DNA from: Thermochromatium tepidum ATCC 43061
GTDB lineage: Bacteria; Pseudomonadota; Gammaproteobacteria; Chromatiales; Chromatiaceae
Assembly: GCF_009664085.1 (NCBI RefSeq)
Contig: NZ_CP039268.1
Location: forward strand, 2,337,001-2,401,000
Direction of reading: 5' to 3'
Length of the DNA stretch: 64,000 nucleotides
Shown in pieces: positions 49,924-59,369 of the stretch (its first letter is position 1; each line of letters begins with the position of its first letter). The notes below the pieces were generated by a model. That model made no database searches. It was not told the DNA's origin and was given only the letters and a program-made list of their open reading frames with translations. Made by a program: the position numbers and the translations under genes.

Positions 49924-52471
49924 CGTCTTGCTCCAGTCCAAAGCGGGTGTAACGGAATTTTCTGTCCGCCACGGCAAAGCGGAAGCCCTCAGGGGTCTTT
50001 TCTGCGGCGACAGTACCGGGCAGCTCGCTGCCTTCCAGCCAGCGCGCCGGGATCGTGACGCGGTGAATGGTCGCCCCAAAGGGAGAGGGCATGGGCTGGG
50101 CAAGCGGCAGATCGAAGGTCGGGTCGCCCAGGCGGGTGAGTACGCGTTCGCCCTTATCGGGATAGTGGAGTTCGCCAAAAGGTTGTTCGTCGAGCAGCGA
50201 GCGCATCGCCTGGATGATTTCGGCCTGTATCCGCCCTTCCAGCAACTGCCGGTGTTTCCGCCAGAGGTCAGGTAGGGCATCGAGCGCTTCCGGGTGGGTG
50301 GTGCGCTCGATCAGTTCGCGCGCCTCACCGGGCAGAGCAATTTCCTGCCGTGCTGCGAGTAACTCCCAGGTGGCCGCCAACACCCGCCCGTCGGCATAGA
50401 CGGGACCTAAGCCCGCAGGGGCGCGCAGCTCCCCCTTGTCGTTGAGGTAGGCGCTGAGCTCCTTGCTTGGGACGCGCACCAGCGCTTGCGGGGTTGCGAA
50501 CCCAGCGGGACGTTCAGGCCGCGCATGCCGGTGCAGCCGCCCAAAGCGCTGGATGAGCACATCCATCGGCGCAAGATCGGTGACGAGCCAGTCGGCATCG
50601 ATGTCCAGGCTCTGTTCCAACGTCTGGGTGCCGATAAGGAGCTTGGCGCCAGAACGCGAGTCTTTGCCCAGTTGCGCGGTCACCGCGGCATCCAACAATT
50701 CGCGGTCTTCCCGCGCAAAGCGGCCGTGGTGCGGGCAGCGCACGCCGTCCAGGCCAAAGAGTGCAGGGAGCAGATGCGGATGTGTCGCGGCAAGCGCCGC
50801 CTCGAGCTTGCGAAAGAGGGCGTTGGCCCGGCTTACGGTGTTGCACACCACCAGAACACGGGCACCGGCTTCGAGCGCTGCGATCAGCCTGGGGATCAGG
50901 GCTTCGTCATCGTCCAGCAGGGGTGCGCATTCGACCTGGACTGTCCGCTCGCGCGCCGCGGGCATGGGCCAACGCCCGTTGCGTCCGGAAATGAGCGGAT
51001 AAGGGCGCGCGCTGGCTTCGGCGAGGGAAAGCGGCGCCCGCGCAAAGAACTCGGCGGCAGCGGTTTCGCCCAGCGTCGCCGAGAGGAGCAGCGCCCAGCC
51101 ACCCCGCTGCAGATGTCCTTGCAGGAGACCTTTGAGCACCTCGCGCATGTAGGGGTCGGAGGCATGCACCTCATCGACGACCAACAGGTGCCGGTCGAGA
51201 CAGACCGAACGCAGCAGGCTGTGCTTGACCTGCAGTGCGGACAAAAGCGCCTGGTCGATCGTGCCCACGGCAACCGGCGCCGCCAGGAATCGCTTGGGCC
51301 GTTCCGCCGACCACAAACGCTCGCGCCGTCGGTCTTGTGCGTTGTCGTCCCAGAGTGCGCCTTGCGGATCGGTGAGGATGTCGTGCACCGGGCGACCATC
51401 GATCTGCACGTAGCCCGGGGCGGCGAGCAGCACCGGGCCGGGGCGCTGATGCGGCTCGAAGGCCGCGTCCACCGCCCGACGCACCCGCTCGTAGAGTTCG
51501 CGCGCTGCCACCCGTGTCGGCAGCGCGAAGTAGAGCCCGTCGACTTGGCCTTCGGCATAAAGGCGCAGAAACCAGGCCAGCGCCGCTTCGGTCTTGCCGG
51601 AGCCGGTGTCCGATTCGACGAGAAGCAGCCGGTTTTCGTCGTCCGTCGCCAGCGCTCCGGCCAGTGCGCCCTGAAGCGCAGTGGGTTTGAAGCGGAAGGT
51701 CTCGGCAAAGGATCTGGGCTGTCTTGGTTCCGGGGGGATGAGACCGATGGCATGCAAGGCACGGTCAGCAGCCTGTCTGGCAAACGCCAGGCGGTCTTCG
51801 CTGGCGCTTTGGCGATAAGGGAAAAACTGCGTGTCCGAGCCGATCCAGTCGGCGAGCATCACAAGGCCGGCAAAACGGTGCTGGAGTTCGGGAGTGGCGT
51901 CGATGGCAGGAGTATTTGCGCAGAAGGCGTTTGGGAACGTTTTACGGGCGGCGGCAGCCAATTCTTCAAGGGCGGCCTTGGGGTCGTAGTGGTCCGCAGG
52001 TTGCCAAAGCGCTTTGTGATGGGCGTTGGCAGGGTCACACAACCAGGCATTAAGGTCGTTCTCAGAGATCGGCCGGCCGTGATGCGAGAGGCTGGCGATG
52101 AGCATCTGCACCACTTGTTCTTCGTCGGCAAACCAGCCCTGGATGTTTTCCAGCACTTCTCGCCACTGTGGCAGTCGATCGTTCGGGTCGCCATCGAACA
52201 GAAAGGCCAAGGCTTCCATGACATGGCCTGCCGTTCGTTTAGCATCCGGGTCGGCCTTCGCCTGAAAGCCCGAATTGCATTTGCCGAAATCGTGCAAAAA
52301 GGCGATCACCGCCAGGCGGTCCTTGACGACCCCCGGCAAGGGAATGAATGACCGCGCAAGCACGCCTTGCTCTAGCAGCTGTCGCAAGACAATGGCCACA
52401 TCGAGGCAATGATCGACGAGCGGATGAACGTGTCCATCTCGATGATATTTTCCCCAAACAGTCGCGGGCAT
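49916..52471 (-). CDS. cas3: CRISPR-associated helicase-nuclease Cas3
   Basis: Cas3 nicks and unwinds target DNA after Cascade binding. The 851-residue protein has an N-terminal HD nuclease domain (LVDHCLDVA, AFLHDFGKCN, LSHHGRP) and a superfamily 2 helicase with SGKTEAALAW, VVDEVHASDPYM, LLLSATLG and QRFGRLHRH. All key motifs are intact. It is the first gene of the cas operon, and the IS element sits 89 bp upstream. Confidence 0.96.
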   Translation of the reverse strand: MPATVWGKYHRDGHVHPLVDHCLDVAIVLRQLLEQGVLARSFIPLPGVVKDRLAVIAFLHDFGKCNSGFQAKADPDAKRTAGHVMEALAFLFDGDPNDRLPQWREVLENIQGWFADEEQVVQMLIASLSHHGRPISENDLNAWLCDPANAHHKALWQPADHYDPKAALEELAAAARKTFPNAFCANTPAIDATPELQHRFAGLVMLADWIGSDTQFFPYRQSASEDRLAFARQAADRALHAIGLIPPEPRQPRSFAETFRFKPTALQGALAGALATDDENRLLLVESDTGSGKTEAALAWFLRLYAEGQVDGLYFALPTRVAARELYERVRRAVDAAFEPHQRPGPVLLAAPGYVQIDGRPVHDILTDPQGALWDDNAQDRRRERLWSAERPKRFLAAPVAVGTIDQALLSALQVKHSLLRSVCLDRHLLVVDEVHASDPYMREVLKGLLQGHLQRGGWALLLSATLGETAAAEFFARAPLSLAEASARPYPLISGRNGRWPMPAARERTVQVECAPLLDDDEALIPRLIAALEAGARVLVVCNTVSRANALFRKLEAALAATHPHLLPALFGLDGVRCPHHGRFAREDRELLDAAVTAQLGKDSRSGAKLLIGTQTLEQSLDIDADWLVTDLAPMDVLIQRFGRLHRHARPERPAGFATPQALVRVPSKELSAYLNDKGELRAPAGLGPVYADGRVLAATWELLAARQEIALPGEARELIERTTHPEALDALPDLWRKHRQLLEGRIQAEIIQAMRSLLDEQPFGELHYPDKGERVLTRLGDPTFDLPLAQPMPSPFGATIHRVTIPARWLEGSELPGTVAAEKTPEGFRFAVADRKFRYTRFGLEQDDV

Positions 52472-52559
52472 CTTTGTATCTCCAGGTTGTTGATGCAGTT
52501 ACACTGAGCAACACCAGTTTATAAGGTGGACCTGGGACAGAGCCGGTGGGACAAACTTA

Positions 52560-52679
52560 AGGAAACGCTGAATAACACCCTCTGGGAGAGGGTTGGGGTG
52601 AGGGAAATTAAGCCCATGATTTCATGACCCCCTCACCCTGCCCTCTCCCCCGCCCGCGGGGGCATGGGTATCTACACAA
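52560..52679. repeat. Left arm of the mobile element, with nested hairpin
   Basis: The arm begins with the 16-base sequence AGGAAACGCTGAATAA (52560-52575) and ends with CATGGGTATCTACACAA (52663-52679). Between them GGGAGAGGGTTGGGGTGAGGG and its near reverse complement face each other, a MITE-like hairpin. Both end sequences recur inverted at the right side (54044-54094), so the arms form a composite inverted repeat. The rest of the 313-bp gap between cas3 and the transposase (52472-52559) should hold the cas promoter; TATAAA on the minus strand near 52521 is a possible -10. Confidence 0.7.
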
Positions 52680-54060
52680 ACCCGGCTCTATTCGGGGGAT
52701 TTCTCGCGGGGAAGATGAGGTACAAATAAGCGGTATGCGACGAATTTTGGTGACAAGCGTCTTGACGAACGCTACGGGAAGCTGTTGAAGGGGCATATGA
52801 ACTGTACTGGCCCCTTGGCAGCGGGAGTCAAAGCCGTGCCGGACGGGAAGAAAGCCGCGTCGCACGCCCAGGCGATGTGGCGATTTCTGGCGAATCCACG
52901 GGTGACGCCTGAGGGGCTGTCGGTTCCGCTGTTGGCGGCGACACGGGAGGCCGTGACGGCGGATGGCGGTGAGTATGTGTTGGCGGTGGCGGACTGGTCG
53001 AGAGTGAACGATGGAGGGCACGCCTCGAAACGGGATCGCCTGCAAATGACCCATGCCACGGATGTGGGCGACGAACTGCAAAGCAGCCTCCTGGTCAGTG
53101 CCGAGGATGGCGCGCCCTTGGGGGTGCCGGTGCAGGATCTGGTGACGGCCCAAGGCGTCTGGAGCTCGTGTGCCGACACGATCAGCCCCAAGGTGTCTTC
53201 GCCTCTGGACGAATTGAGCGAGCGGATGAGTTGGCTGGAGCAGCAGAAATTCGGCCCCCGGTTGGTACATGTGATTGATCGCGAAGCGGATTCGGTCGGC
53301 CATCTGCGCCGCTGGACGCGCGACGGCCAGTTGTGGCTGGTGCGCGCCAAAGGGAACTCGACGGTACGTTACGGCAACGGCTCGATGCGCATCGACGCGG
53401 TGGCCAAGCAACTTGGCTATACCCGAGAACGCCAGGTTCTCTGCCAAGGCCGACCGATCCAGCACTGGATTGCCAGTGCGCCGGTAGTTCTGACCCGGCC
53501 AGCGAAACCGAAGAAAATCGGCGCTGACGGGCGGCGGCAGCGACCGGTTCCGGGCGAACCGCTGAAGGCCCGGCTGGTGGTCAGTCGCCTGTACGACGAA
53601 GCCGGACATCTGGTGGCCGAATGGTTCTTGCTCACGTCGGTGCCTGAAACCGTCAGTGCCGCGCGTGTAGCACTGTGGTACGACTTCCGCTGGCAGATCG
53701 AATCGTTCTTCAAACTGCTCAAACAGGCAGGCCATCAACTGGAGCAGTGGGAACAGGAGAGCGGGGGAGCCCTATTCAAGCGTCTGCTGATCGCCACCCA
53801 GGCCTGTATCCTGGTGTGGCGCCTGGCTGCGCAGCAGACCGAGGAGGCACAAGCCGCCCGGCAGTTTCTCGTGCGCTTGTCCGGCAGGCAGATGAAGGCA
53901 TCTCGCCTTGTTACCCCCTCCGCCTTGTTGGCTGGCGCTTTCATACTGTTCGCCATCCTCGATTCGCTTGATCACTCTTCCATCCCGGAACTCCGGGCCT
54001 TCGCCAACTCGATTCTTCTTGCTAACGGAGGGGATGGATGAAATTGTGTAGATACCTATG
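52663..54060 (+). mobile_element. IS4-family insertion sequence
   Basis: About 1.4 kb bounded by inverted ends CATGGGTATCTACACAA (52663-52679) and the reverse complement of CATAGGTATCTACACAA (54044-54060), 16 of 17 matching. It carries one transposase gene. No clear target duplication is visible because both flanks continue as similar CTCTCCCCCGC-containing sequence, so the true element may extend to 52560-54094. Confidence 0.75.
52785..54041 (+). CDS. IS4-family DDE transposase
   Basis: A 418-residue transposase. DDE motifs: first Asp in AVADWSRVNDGG, second Asp in HVIDREADS, and Glu in the YDFRWQIESFFKLLKQAGHQLEQW segment (the Y-R-E-K-type box of IS4). The first listed codon is a TTG; ATG follows at 52797. 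The frame is open upstream and encodes GDKRLDERYGKLL, which resembles the usual IS4 N-terminus, but without a standard start, so the 5' end may be damaged. Confidence 0.85.
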   Translation: MKGHMNCTGPLAAGVKAVPDGKKAASHAQAMWRFLANPRVTPEGLSVPLLAATREAVTADGGEYVLAVADWSRVNDGGHASKRDRLQMTHATDVGDELQSSLLVSAEDGAPLGVPVQDLVTAQGVWSSCADTISPKVSSPLDELSERMSWLEQQKFGPRLVHVIDREADSVGHLRRWTRDGQLWLVRAKGNSTVRYGNGSMRIDAVAKQLGYTRERQVLCQGRPIQHWIASAPVVLTRPAKPKKIGADGRRQRPVPGEPLKARLVVSRLYDEAGHLVAEWFLLTSVPETVSAARVALWYDFRWQIESFFKLLKQAGHQLEQWEQESGGALFKRLLIATQACILVWRLAAQQTEEAQAARQFLVRLSGRQMKASRLVTPSALLAGAFILFAILDSLDHSSIPELRAFANSILLANGGDG

Positions 54061-54094
54061 CCGCGGGGGAGAGGGGATTTATTCAGCGTTTCCT
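54044..54094. repeat. Right arm of the mobile element
   Basis: Contains the inverted copies of both left-arm end sequences: TTGTGTAGATACCTATG (54044-54060), then GCGGGGGAGAG, then TTATTCAGCGTTTCCT (54079-54094). It is shorter than the left arm because it lacks the internal GGGAGAGGGTTGGGG hairpin. Confidence 0.7.
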
Positions 54095-54249
54095 GAAATC
54101 ACTTGCACCCAAGTGCAACGGCGTCCCCGTGCAGGGAGAAGGGAAAGCAGAAGAGGACCGGGGTTAAGGGGAAGGGGTGACTGAACCAGCACCACCAGTT
54201 CTGAAGGTGATCGCGCCAAGCCCTCCGGCTGGACTTGAGGCCTAGGCGA

Positions 54250-54948
54250 TCAGCCTAGGCGCGCGCCAAAGATCGCTGACCCGATGCGCACCAGGGTCGC
54301 GCCCTCCAGGATGGCGGCCTCGAGATCGTCGGACATCCCCATCGAGAGCACCTCGAGCGGACAGTCGGGGGTCGCGAATCGATCGCGCAGTTCGCGGAGT
54401 TGACGAAACGGACGGCGCTGGGTGGCCTCGTCCTCAGACGGCGCCGGCAGGGTCATCAGGCCGCGCACGCAGAGCCCTGGGAGCGCGCGACAGTGTTCTA
54501 GGAGCGGACCCAGCGCCTCGGGGGCGACGCCGCCCTTGGTGGTCTCGCCGCTCAGATTGACCTGGAGACAGACATTGAGGGGCGAACGGCCCACCGGACG
54601 CTGTTCGCTCAGACGGCGTGCGTGCCCAGGATCGGCCAGGCCGTGCACCCAATCGAAATGGGCGGCGATCTGGCGGGTCTTGTTGGACTGGATGCGCCCG
54701 ATGAAATGCCACTCGATGTCGGTGAGGTCGGTCAGCTGAGCCTGCTTGGTGAGCGCCTCCTGGAGATAGCTCTCGCCAAAGGCACGCTGGCCGGCTCGAT
54801 AGGCGGCGCGGATCGCTGCGACCGGCTGTTGTTTGCTCACCGCGATCAGGCCCACCGCATCGACTGGCCGACCCGCACGCTTCGCTGCCGCCTGGATGCG
54901 CGCCAGGACCTGGTTGTGATGCTGGGCGATGATGTCGTCGAGCGTCAT
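54250..54948 (-). CDS. yggS: PLP-binding homeostasis protein YggS
   Basis: A 232-residue single-domain, alanine-racemase-fold protein that binds pyridoxal phosphate and influences PLP and amino-acid balance. Lys in [13 protein letters not shown] is the PLP lysine; [16 protein letters not shown] and [28 protein letters not shown] are the family signatures. The ATG at 54948 overlaps the rdgB stop. The next operon member in most relatives, proC, lies 11 kb away beyond the CRISPR locus. Confidence 0.95.
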   Translation of the reverse strand: MTLDDIIAQHHNQVLARIQAAAKRAGRPVDAVGLIAVSKQQPVAAIRAAYRAGQRAFGESYLQEALTKQAQLTDLTDIEWHFIGRIQSNKTRQIAAHFDWVHGLADPGHARRLSEQRPVGRSPLNVCLQVNLSGETTKGGVAPEALGPLLEHCRALPGLCVRGLMTLPAPSEDEATQRRPFRQLRELRDRFATPDCPLEVLSMGMSDDLEAAILEGATLVRIGSAIFGARLG

Positions 54949-55553
54949 ACCACAAGCTGCTCCTGCAACCGGCACAAGGCCTGACCACGATGACTGAGCC
55001 GGTTTTTGGTGTCGGGATCGAGTTCGGCGGCACTACAGCCCTGGGTCGGGACCAGAAAGATCGGGTCATAGCCGAAGCCGTTGGTTCCGCGCGGCTCAAA
55101 CAGGATGCGCCCCTCCCAGGTGCCCTGACAGATCAGGGGCGTCGGGTCTTCGGCATGCCGCAGATAGACCAGGACACACTGGAAGCGTGCCGTGCGTTCG
55201 GCCTCGGGCACCTCTGCAAGCTCGGCAAGGAGCTGGCGCAGATTGGCCTCGTCCGTCGCGCCTGGGCCGGCATAGCGGGCCGAGTAGACGCCAGGGGCGC
55301 CGCCCAATGCATCGACCTCCAGTCCAGAGTCATCGGCGAGGGCCGGAAGCCCGGTGTGGCGCGCCGCGTGGCGCGCCTTGAGGATGGCGTTCTCGACGAA
55401 GGTCAGACCGGTCTCCTCAACCTCCGGGACGCCATATTCTCCTTGCGGGCAGATCTGGATCCGGGACCCGGCGAGCAGGTATTCGAGCTCGCGGACCTTG
55501 CCGGCATTGTTGCTGGCCAGGACGATGGTGGTGCTGAGCGGCGCTCGGGTCAT
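54945..55553 (-). CDS. rdgB: XTP/dITP pyrophosphatase
   Basis: RdgB (HAM1 family) removes non-canonical purine nucleotides from the nucleotide pool. The 202 residues include [44 protein letters not shown] and [11 protein letters not shown], all family motifs. It follows rph by five bases. Confidence 0.96.
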   Translation of the reverse strand: MTRAPLSTTIVLASNNAGKVRELEYLLAGSRIQICPQGEYGVPEVEETGLTFVENAILKARHAARHTGLPALADDSGLEVDALGGAPGVYSARYAGPGATDEANLRQLLAELAEVPEAERTARFQCVLVYLRHAEDPTPLICQGTWEGRILFEPRGTNGFGYDPIFLVPTQGCSAAELDPDTKNRLSHRGQALCRLQEQLVV

Positions 55554-55558
55554 ACGGC

Positions 55559-56275
55559 CTAATCCTCCAGCGCGGCCCGTTGTGCGGCCTGGATGGTGCG
55601 GATCCCGGCGGCACCCAGCTCCAGGAGGCTATCGAGCTCAGCGCGGGTGAAGGGATGGCCCTCGGCGGTGCCCTGGATCTCGATGAGGCGCCCCTCGCCA
55701 TCCATGACCAGATTCATGTCGGTCTCGGCAGACGAGTCTTCGGCATAGTTGAGATCGAGGATGGGAACCCCTCGATAAAGACCGACCGAGACAGCAGCCA
55801 CCTGGCTCTGAATCGGATCGGTGTCAAGTTCGCCGTTGGCCAGCAGGCGGTCGATGGCCTCGCGCAACGCGACCCAGGCACCGGTGATGGCGGCCGTGCG
55901 GGTTCCGCCGTCGGCCTGGAGCACGTCACAATCCAGTGTCAGGGTCCGCTCGCCGAGGGCGCTGAGATCCACGGCGGCCCGCAAGGCGCGTCCGATCAGG
56001 CGCTGGATCTCCAGGGTACGCCCGCCCTGTTTGCCGCGTGCGGCCTCGCGCGGCGTGCGCTCATGGGTCGCGCGCGGCAGCATGCCGTATTCGGCGGTGA
56101 TCCAGCCCTGCCCCTTACCCTTTAGAAAAGGCGGTACGCACGGTTCGAGGCTGGCGGTGCAGAGGACGCGGGTATCGCCGAACTCGACGAGCACCGAGCC
56201 CTCGGCATGGCGGGTGAAGCCGCGCGTGAAGCGGATCGGACGGAGTTCGTCGGGGCGGCGTTGGGAGGGTCTCAT
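55559..56275 (-). CDS. rph: Ribonuclease PH
   Basis: RNase PH trims tRNA 3' ends phosphorolytically. The 238-residue protein starts [20 protein letters not shown], contains [20 protein letters not shown], the phosphate-binding [13 protein letters not shown] and [16 protein letters not shown]. The frame is open to 56560 but the ATG at 56275 is the family start. It heads the rph-rdgB-yggS operon. Confidence 0.96.
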   Translation of the reverse strand: MRPSQRRPDELRPIRFTRGFTRHAEGSVLVEFGDTRVLCTASLEPCVPPFLKGKGQGWITAEYGMLPRATHERTPREAARGKQGGRTLEIQRLIGRALRAAVDLSALGERTLTLDCDVLQADGGTRTAAITGAWVALREAIDRLLANGELDTDPIQSQVAAVSVGLYRGVPILDLNYAEDSSAETDMNLVMDGEGRLIEIQGTAEGHPFTRAELDSLLELGAAGIRTIQAAQRAALED

Positions 56276-56500
56276 GTTGCTTAGCGGCTCCGGCATTGAG
56301 TACAGATCGGTACAGTGTACTGCGACCGTGGCGCGCGTGGCCAATGTCGCTAACCCAAACGTATGAAATGCACCGACCTGGGGCAATCCATGTGGCATCC
56401 GGAGTGACTTGCAGCTAAGATGCGCATGATTCATCTTGGATCCTGCGACAGGGTTTTGAGTCGAGGGTGTCCGCGACTCCACTGAAACCAGGAATGCTGC
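56276..56500. other. Gap upstream of rph, possibly containing a small RNA
   Basis: Part of the 371-bp region between rph (minus) and the porin (plus). No protein gene is credible. It contains GTACAGTGTAC-like and AAGATG...CATCTT inverted repeats, and ends in a perfect terminator with no upstream gene on the plus strand. Confidence 0.35.
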
Positions 56501-56535
56501 AAAAAAGACACACCTATTACTGGTGTGTCTTTTTT
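56501..56535. terminator. Perfect bidirectional terminator hairpin
   Basis: AAAAAAGACACACC and its exact reverse complement flank a 7-base loop: a 14-bp perfect stem with A and T tracts on either side. On the plus strand it would end a transcript arising in 56276-56500; on the minus strand it would block readthrough into the rph promoter region. It sits 11 bases before the porin -35 box. Confidence 0.85.
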
Positions 56536-56546
56536 CGCCCAATCTG

Positions 56547-56575
56547 TTGCAAAACACCATTTCGTACTCTATAGT
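56547..56575 (+). promoter_or_regulatory. Sigma-70 promoter of the porin gene
   Basis: TTGCAA (56547-56552) and TATAGT (56570-56575), with the optimal 17-bp spacer, about 70 bases before the porin start. A good match for a strong housekeeping promoter. Confidence 0.75.
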
Positions 56576-56646
56576 TCACAGCGCAAAGCATGATTGCGCT
56601 CGGTTTCTGCAGTCAAATTGACAAATTCACAACAGCGGAGAACAGC

Positions 56647-57804
56647 ATGAACAAGAAACTTCTAAGCCTAGCGGTTGCCGCCGCGATGGTTGCCCCGACC
56701 GCCGCGATGGCCGATGCCATTCTGTACGGCAAGCTACACATGTCGATCGACTGGGCCGATGTCGAGGATACCGGCAATAAGGGTGAGCCCGGCTACAAGA
56801 AAGGCTTTGAGGGCTGGGGTCTGAACGGCCGCGCTGGGATTCCAGGTGAGAGTCGCGCTAACCGCATCGGCGTCAAGGGGTCCGAGGATCTTGGCAATGG
56901 CATGAAGGCCATCTATCAGGTCGAATTCGGTATCAAGATGACCGAAGAGAGCACCACTGGCAATGCCGCCTCCGGCTCCAACGACAGCATCACCATGCGT
57001 AACAGCTTCGCCGGGCTGACCGGCGATTGGGGTACCTTTGTCGTCGGTCGTAATGACACCCCGTACAAGACCTCGACTGGTAAGCTCGACCTCTTCTCCG
57101 ACACCATGGCCGACTATAACGGCACCGTCCGCTTCGACGACGTCCGCGCCGATAACGCCATCGCCTATGTCAGCCCGAGTCTGAGTGGCTTCCAGCTGTC
57201 CGCTGCTGTTCATGCGGGTGGTGCCTCCACCGCCGGCTATGGTGAAAACATCAATTCCGACAGCCTGGCCGAGGCCTACTCCATCGCCGGTATCTACAGC
57301 AACGGCCCGTTCTACGCCTCGCTGGCCTATGAGTCACTCGGCAGCGAGCTGTTCATGAACACGGCCACCAGCGACAACAATCTCTCGCAGGGCTATGTCG
57401 ACGACGATTACACCAAGTGGCGTGTCGGTCTGGGCCTGATGGACTGGAATGGCTTCACCCTGACCGGTATCTACGAAGAGCAGTCCAACCTGCCCGCGGG
57501 CCAAATCAACCCTGCTGCCAACAACGAGAAGCTGAAGGCCTGGCAGCTTCAAGCGGGTTACTCCTTCGGCAACAACATGGTCAAGGCCATGTACGGCAGC
57601 GGCAATCGTGACGGTCGCATCAATATCGGCGCCCCCAAAGATCTCAGGGACACCATCGAGGGTGATTACTACACCTGGGCTATCGCCTTCGATCACAACC
57701 TGAGCAAGCGCACCAAGGCCTATGTGCTCTACACCCAGGTCGACGACGATCGTCCCTCCGCGGATTGGGACGGCTTCTCGGTCGGTATGATCCACAACTT
57801 CTAA
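56647..57804 (+). CDS. General outer-membrane porin (OmpC/PhoE-like, 16-strand)
   Basis: A 385-residue outer-membrane protein with a clear signal peptide (MNKKLLSLAVAAAMVAPTAAMA), beta-barrel alternation, NRIGVKGSEDLGNGMKAIYQ (the RIGVKG porin signature), FAGLTGDWGTFVVGR, and the terminal strand ending in Phe (FSVGMIHNF), the BAM recognition signal. The calculated content is acidic. A GGAG lies 9 bases upstream of the ATG. The strong promoter and terminator suggest high expression. Confidence 0.95.
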   Translation: MNKKLLSLAVAAAMVAPTAAMADAILYGKLHMSIDWADVEDTGNKGEPGYKKGFEGWGLNGRAGIPGESRANRIGVKGSEDLGNGMKAIYQVEFGIKMTEESTTGNAASGSNDSITMRNSFAGLTGDWGTFVVGRNDTPYKTSTGKLDLFSDTMADYNGTVRFDDVRADNAIAYVSPSLSGFQLSAAVHAGGASTAGYGENINSDSLAEAYSIAGIYSNGPFYASLAYESLGSELFMNTATSDNNLSQGYVDDDYTKWRVGLGLMDWNGFTLTGIYEEQSNLPAGQINPAANNEKLKAWQLQAGYSFGNNMVKAMYGSGNRDGRINIGAPKDLRDTIEGDYYTWAIAFDHNLSKRTKAYVLYTQVDDDRPSADWDGFSVGMIHNF

Positions 57805-57830
57805 GCCTCAGGCTCAAAGTCATGTGAACT

Positions 57831-57860
57831 GAGAACGGGATCCTTAAGGATCCCGTTCTC
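57831..57860. terminator. Bidirectional terminator between porin and rpiA
   Basis: A fully palindromic 30-bp sequence: GAGAACGGGATCC, loop TTAA, and the exact complement arm, followed by ATTTGGTTT on the plus strand. It lies between the convergent porin and rpiA genes and can serve both. Confidence 0.85.
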
Positions 57861-57877
57861 ATTTGGTTTAACTAGAC

Positions 57878-58537
57878 TCAAGACCGGATGATCGTCCGTG
57901 GTCCCTGCGCCGAACCCAGGATCAGCACGTCTGCCGGACGCAGCGCAAAGATCCCAACCGTAACCACCCCGGCGATGTTGTTGATCCGCTGCTCCAAGCC
58001 CTTGGGATCCGTGATCTCCAGATTCTGAACGTCCAGAATCAAATTGCCGTTGTCGGTCACAAACCCCTCGCGCCACACCGGCGTACCGCCGAGTTGAACC
58101 AGCTCGCGCGCCACATAGCCACGCGCCATTGGAATCACCTCGACTGGCAGCGGAAAGCGCCCGAGCACCTCTACCAGCTTGCTCTCGTCGGCGATGCAGA
58201 CGAAGGTGCGGCTGGCCGCCGCGACGATCTTCTCGCGCGTCAGCGCCCCGCCGCCACCCTTGATGAGCTCGAGTCGATGGTTGGACTCGTCGGCACCATC
58301 GACATAGAGGTCGAGCTCGCCCACCGCATTGAGATCGAACACCGGGATACCATGACGCCTCAGCCGCTCGGTCGAAGACTCCGAGCTGGAGACCGCACCC
58401 TCGATGCACCCCTTGATGCCGGCCAGGGCATCGATGAAGTGATTCACGGTCGAGCCGGTGCCGATCCCGATGATCCCACCCTTGACATACGCGAGCGCGG
58501 CCTCGGCGGCCTGTTTCTTTAGATCGTCTTGCTTCAC
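57878..58537 (-). CDS. rpiA: Ribose-5-phosphate isomerase A
   Basis: RpiA interconverts ribose-5-phosphate and ribulose-5-phosphate (pentose phosphate and Calvin cycles). The 219-residue protein shows [47 protein letters not shown] and the GNLILDV segment, all standard. The start [15 protein letters not shown] is the family N-terminus. Confidence 0.97.
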   Translation of the reverse strand: MKQDDLKKQAAEAALAYVKGGIIGIGTGSTVNHFIDALAGIKGCIEGAVSSSESSTERLRRHGIPVFDLNAVGELDLYVDGADESNHRLELIKGGGGALTREKIVAAASRTFVCIADESKLVEVLGRFPLPVEVIPMARGYVARELVQLGGTPVWREGFVTDNGNLILDVQNLEITDPKGLEQRINNIAGVVTVGIFALRPADVLILGSAQGPRTIIRS

Positions 58538-58558
58538 GGATTGTCCTCCGATTTTTCG

Positions 58559-59182
58559 TTAGTAGAGACGGGATTCAGTGACAACCGCATCGAGCCGGAT
58601 GTCCCAGGGACGCGGCTCGATCCGGTCGAGACGCTGACATTCGTGCGCCACACCAATCAGCCAAGGCCGGCGCCAACTCGGGTGACGCCGCCGCAAGGCC
58701 AGGGTGCGATCATAGAAACCGCCGCCCATGCCGAGTCGGTACCTCTGGGCGTCGAACCCGACCAGCGGCAAGATGATCAAATCGAGACATCGCACCCGGA
58801 TCAGATGCCGGCCCCGCCCAGTTGGTTCGGGAATACCGAAGCGATTGGGTCGCAACCGCTCGCCTGCACGATAACGTGCAAACCAGAGTGCGCCCTGGCG
58901 CGGACGGCGTTTGAGCGGATGCAGAACCGGAAGATAGAAACGCGCACCCCGGGCCGCGAGGGGCGTCATCAGCCCGCGCGGGTCGATCTCGCCATCGGCG
59001 GGCCAGTAGAGCGCGATCTGCCGCGCACGCTTCACACGCAGAAGCCGAACCAGTCGACGCACCAACGCCTTGGACTGTTGGCGTTTCGCACGCTCACCCA
59101 GTGCACGGCGTGCCGCTCGCAGCTGCTGTCGGATTCGATTGAGGGGAGGTCTTCGGGGAGGTAAAGGAGAGACACCCCCCAT
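58559..59182 (-). CDS. fau: 5-formyltetrahydrofolate cyclo-ligase
   Basis: This enzyme (YgfA) converts 5-formyl-THF to 5,10-methenyl-THF with ATP. Recognisable parts are IALYWPADGEIDPRGLM, NRFGIPEPTGRG and the GMGGGFYDRTLALRRR signature. In E. coli it lies directly downstream of 6S RNA, as here. The ATG at 59182 falls within the 3' closing stem of 6S RNA; upstream starts to 59224 lie wholly in the RNA. 207 residues from this start; the true start could be slightly later. Confidence 0.88.
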   Translation of the reverse strand: MGGVSPLPPRRPPLNRIRQQLRAARRALGERAKRQQSKALVRRLVRLLRVKRARQIALYWPADGEIDPRGLMTPLAARGARFYLPVLHPLKRRPRQGALWFARYRAGERLRPNRFGIPEPTGRGRHLIRVRCLDLIILPLVGFDAQRYRLGMGGGFYDRTLALRRRHPSWRRPWLIGVAHECQRLDRIEPRPWDIRLDAVVTESRLY

Positions 59183-59363
59183 CTGTGCCGTTGCCGACCC
59201 TCGTTCTTGAACCATAGGGTTCAAGTGGGGACGACGGGCGATGCTTCAGGCTTTCCGCTCGGAGGCGGACATGCACAACTGCCTTGCCGCGTTATCCCCG
59301 GGGTAGTGATTAGGCTCAAGAAAATACCCAGGCCGCTCTCGAACACTACAGGGGGTGTCTTGA
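59164..59363 (-). ncRNA. ssrS: 6S RNA
   Basis: About 200 nt between zapA and fau, the classical ssrS position. The 5' end GACACCCCC (near 59358-59350) pairs with GGGGGTGTC at the 3' end (near 59179-59171), forming the closing stem. The 3' half contains CTTGAACCCTATGGTTCAAG, the counterpart of the E. coli CTTGAACCAAGGGTTCAAG hairpin, and the terminal region CCGCCTCCGAGCGG. 6S RNA binds sigma-70 RNA polymerase and represses transcription in stationary phase. Ends are approximate. Confidence 0.85.
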
Positions 59364-59369
59364 ATACAG

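Noticed and set aside
50486-52351. 621-codon plus-strand frame opposite cas3
   Set aside because: Shadow of cas3 in GC-rich DNA; low-complexity Arg/Gly/Gln composition and no motif.
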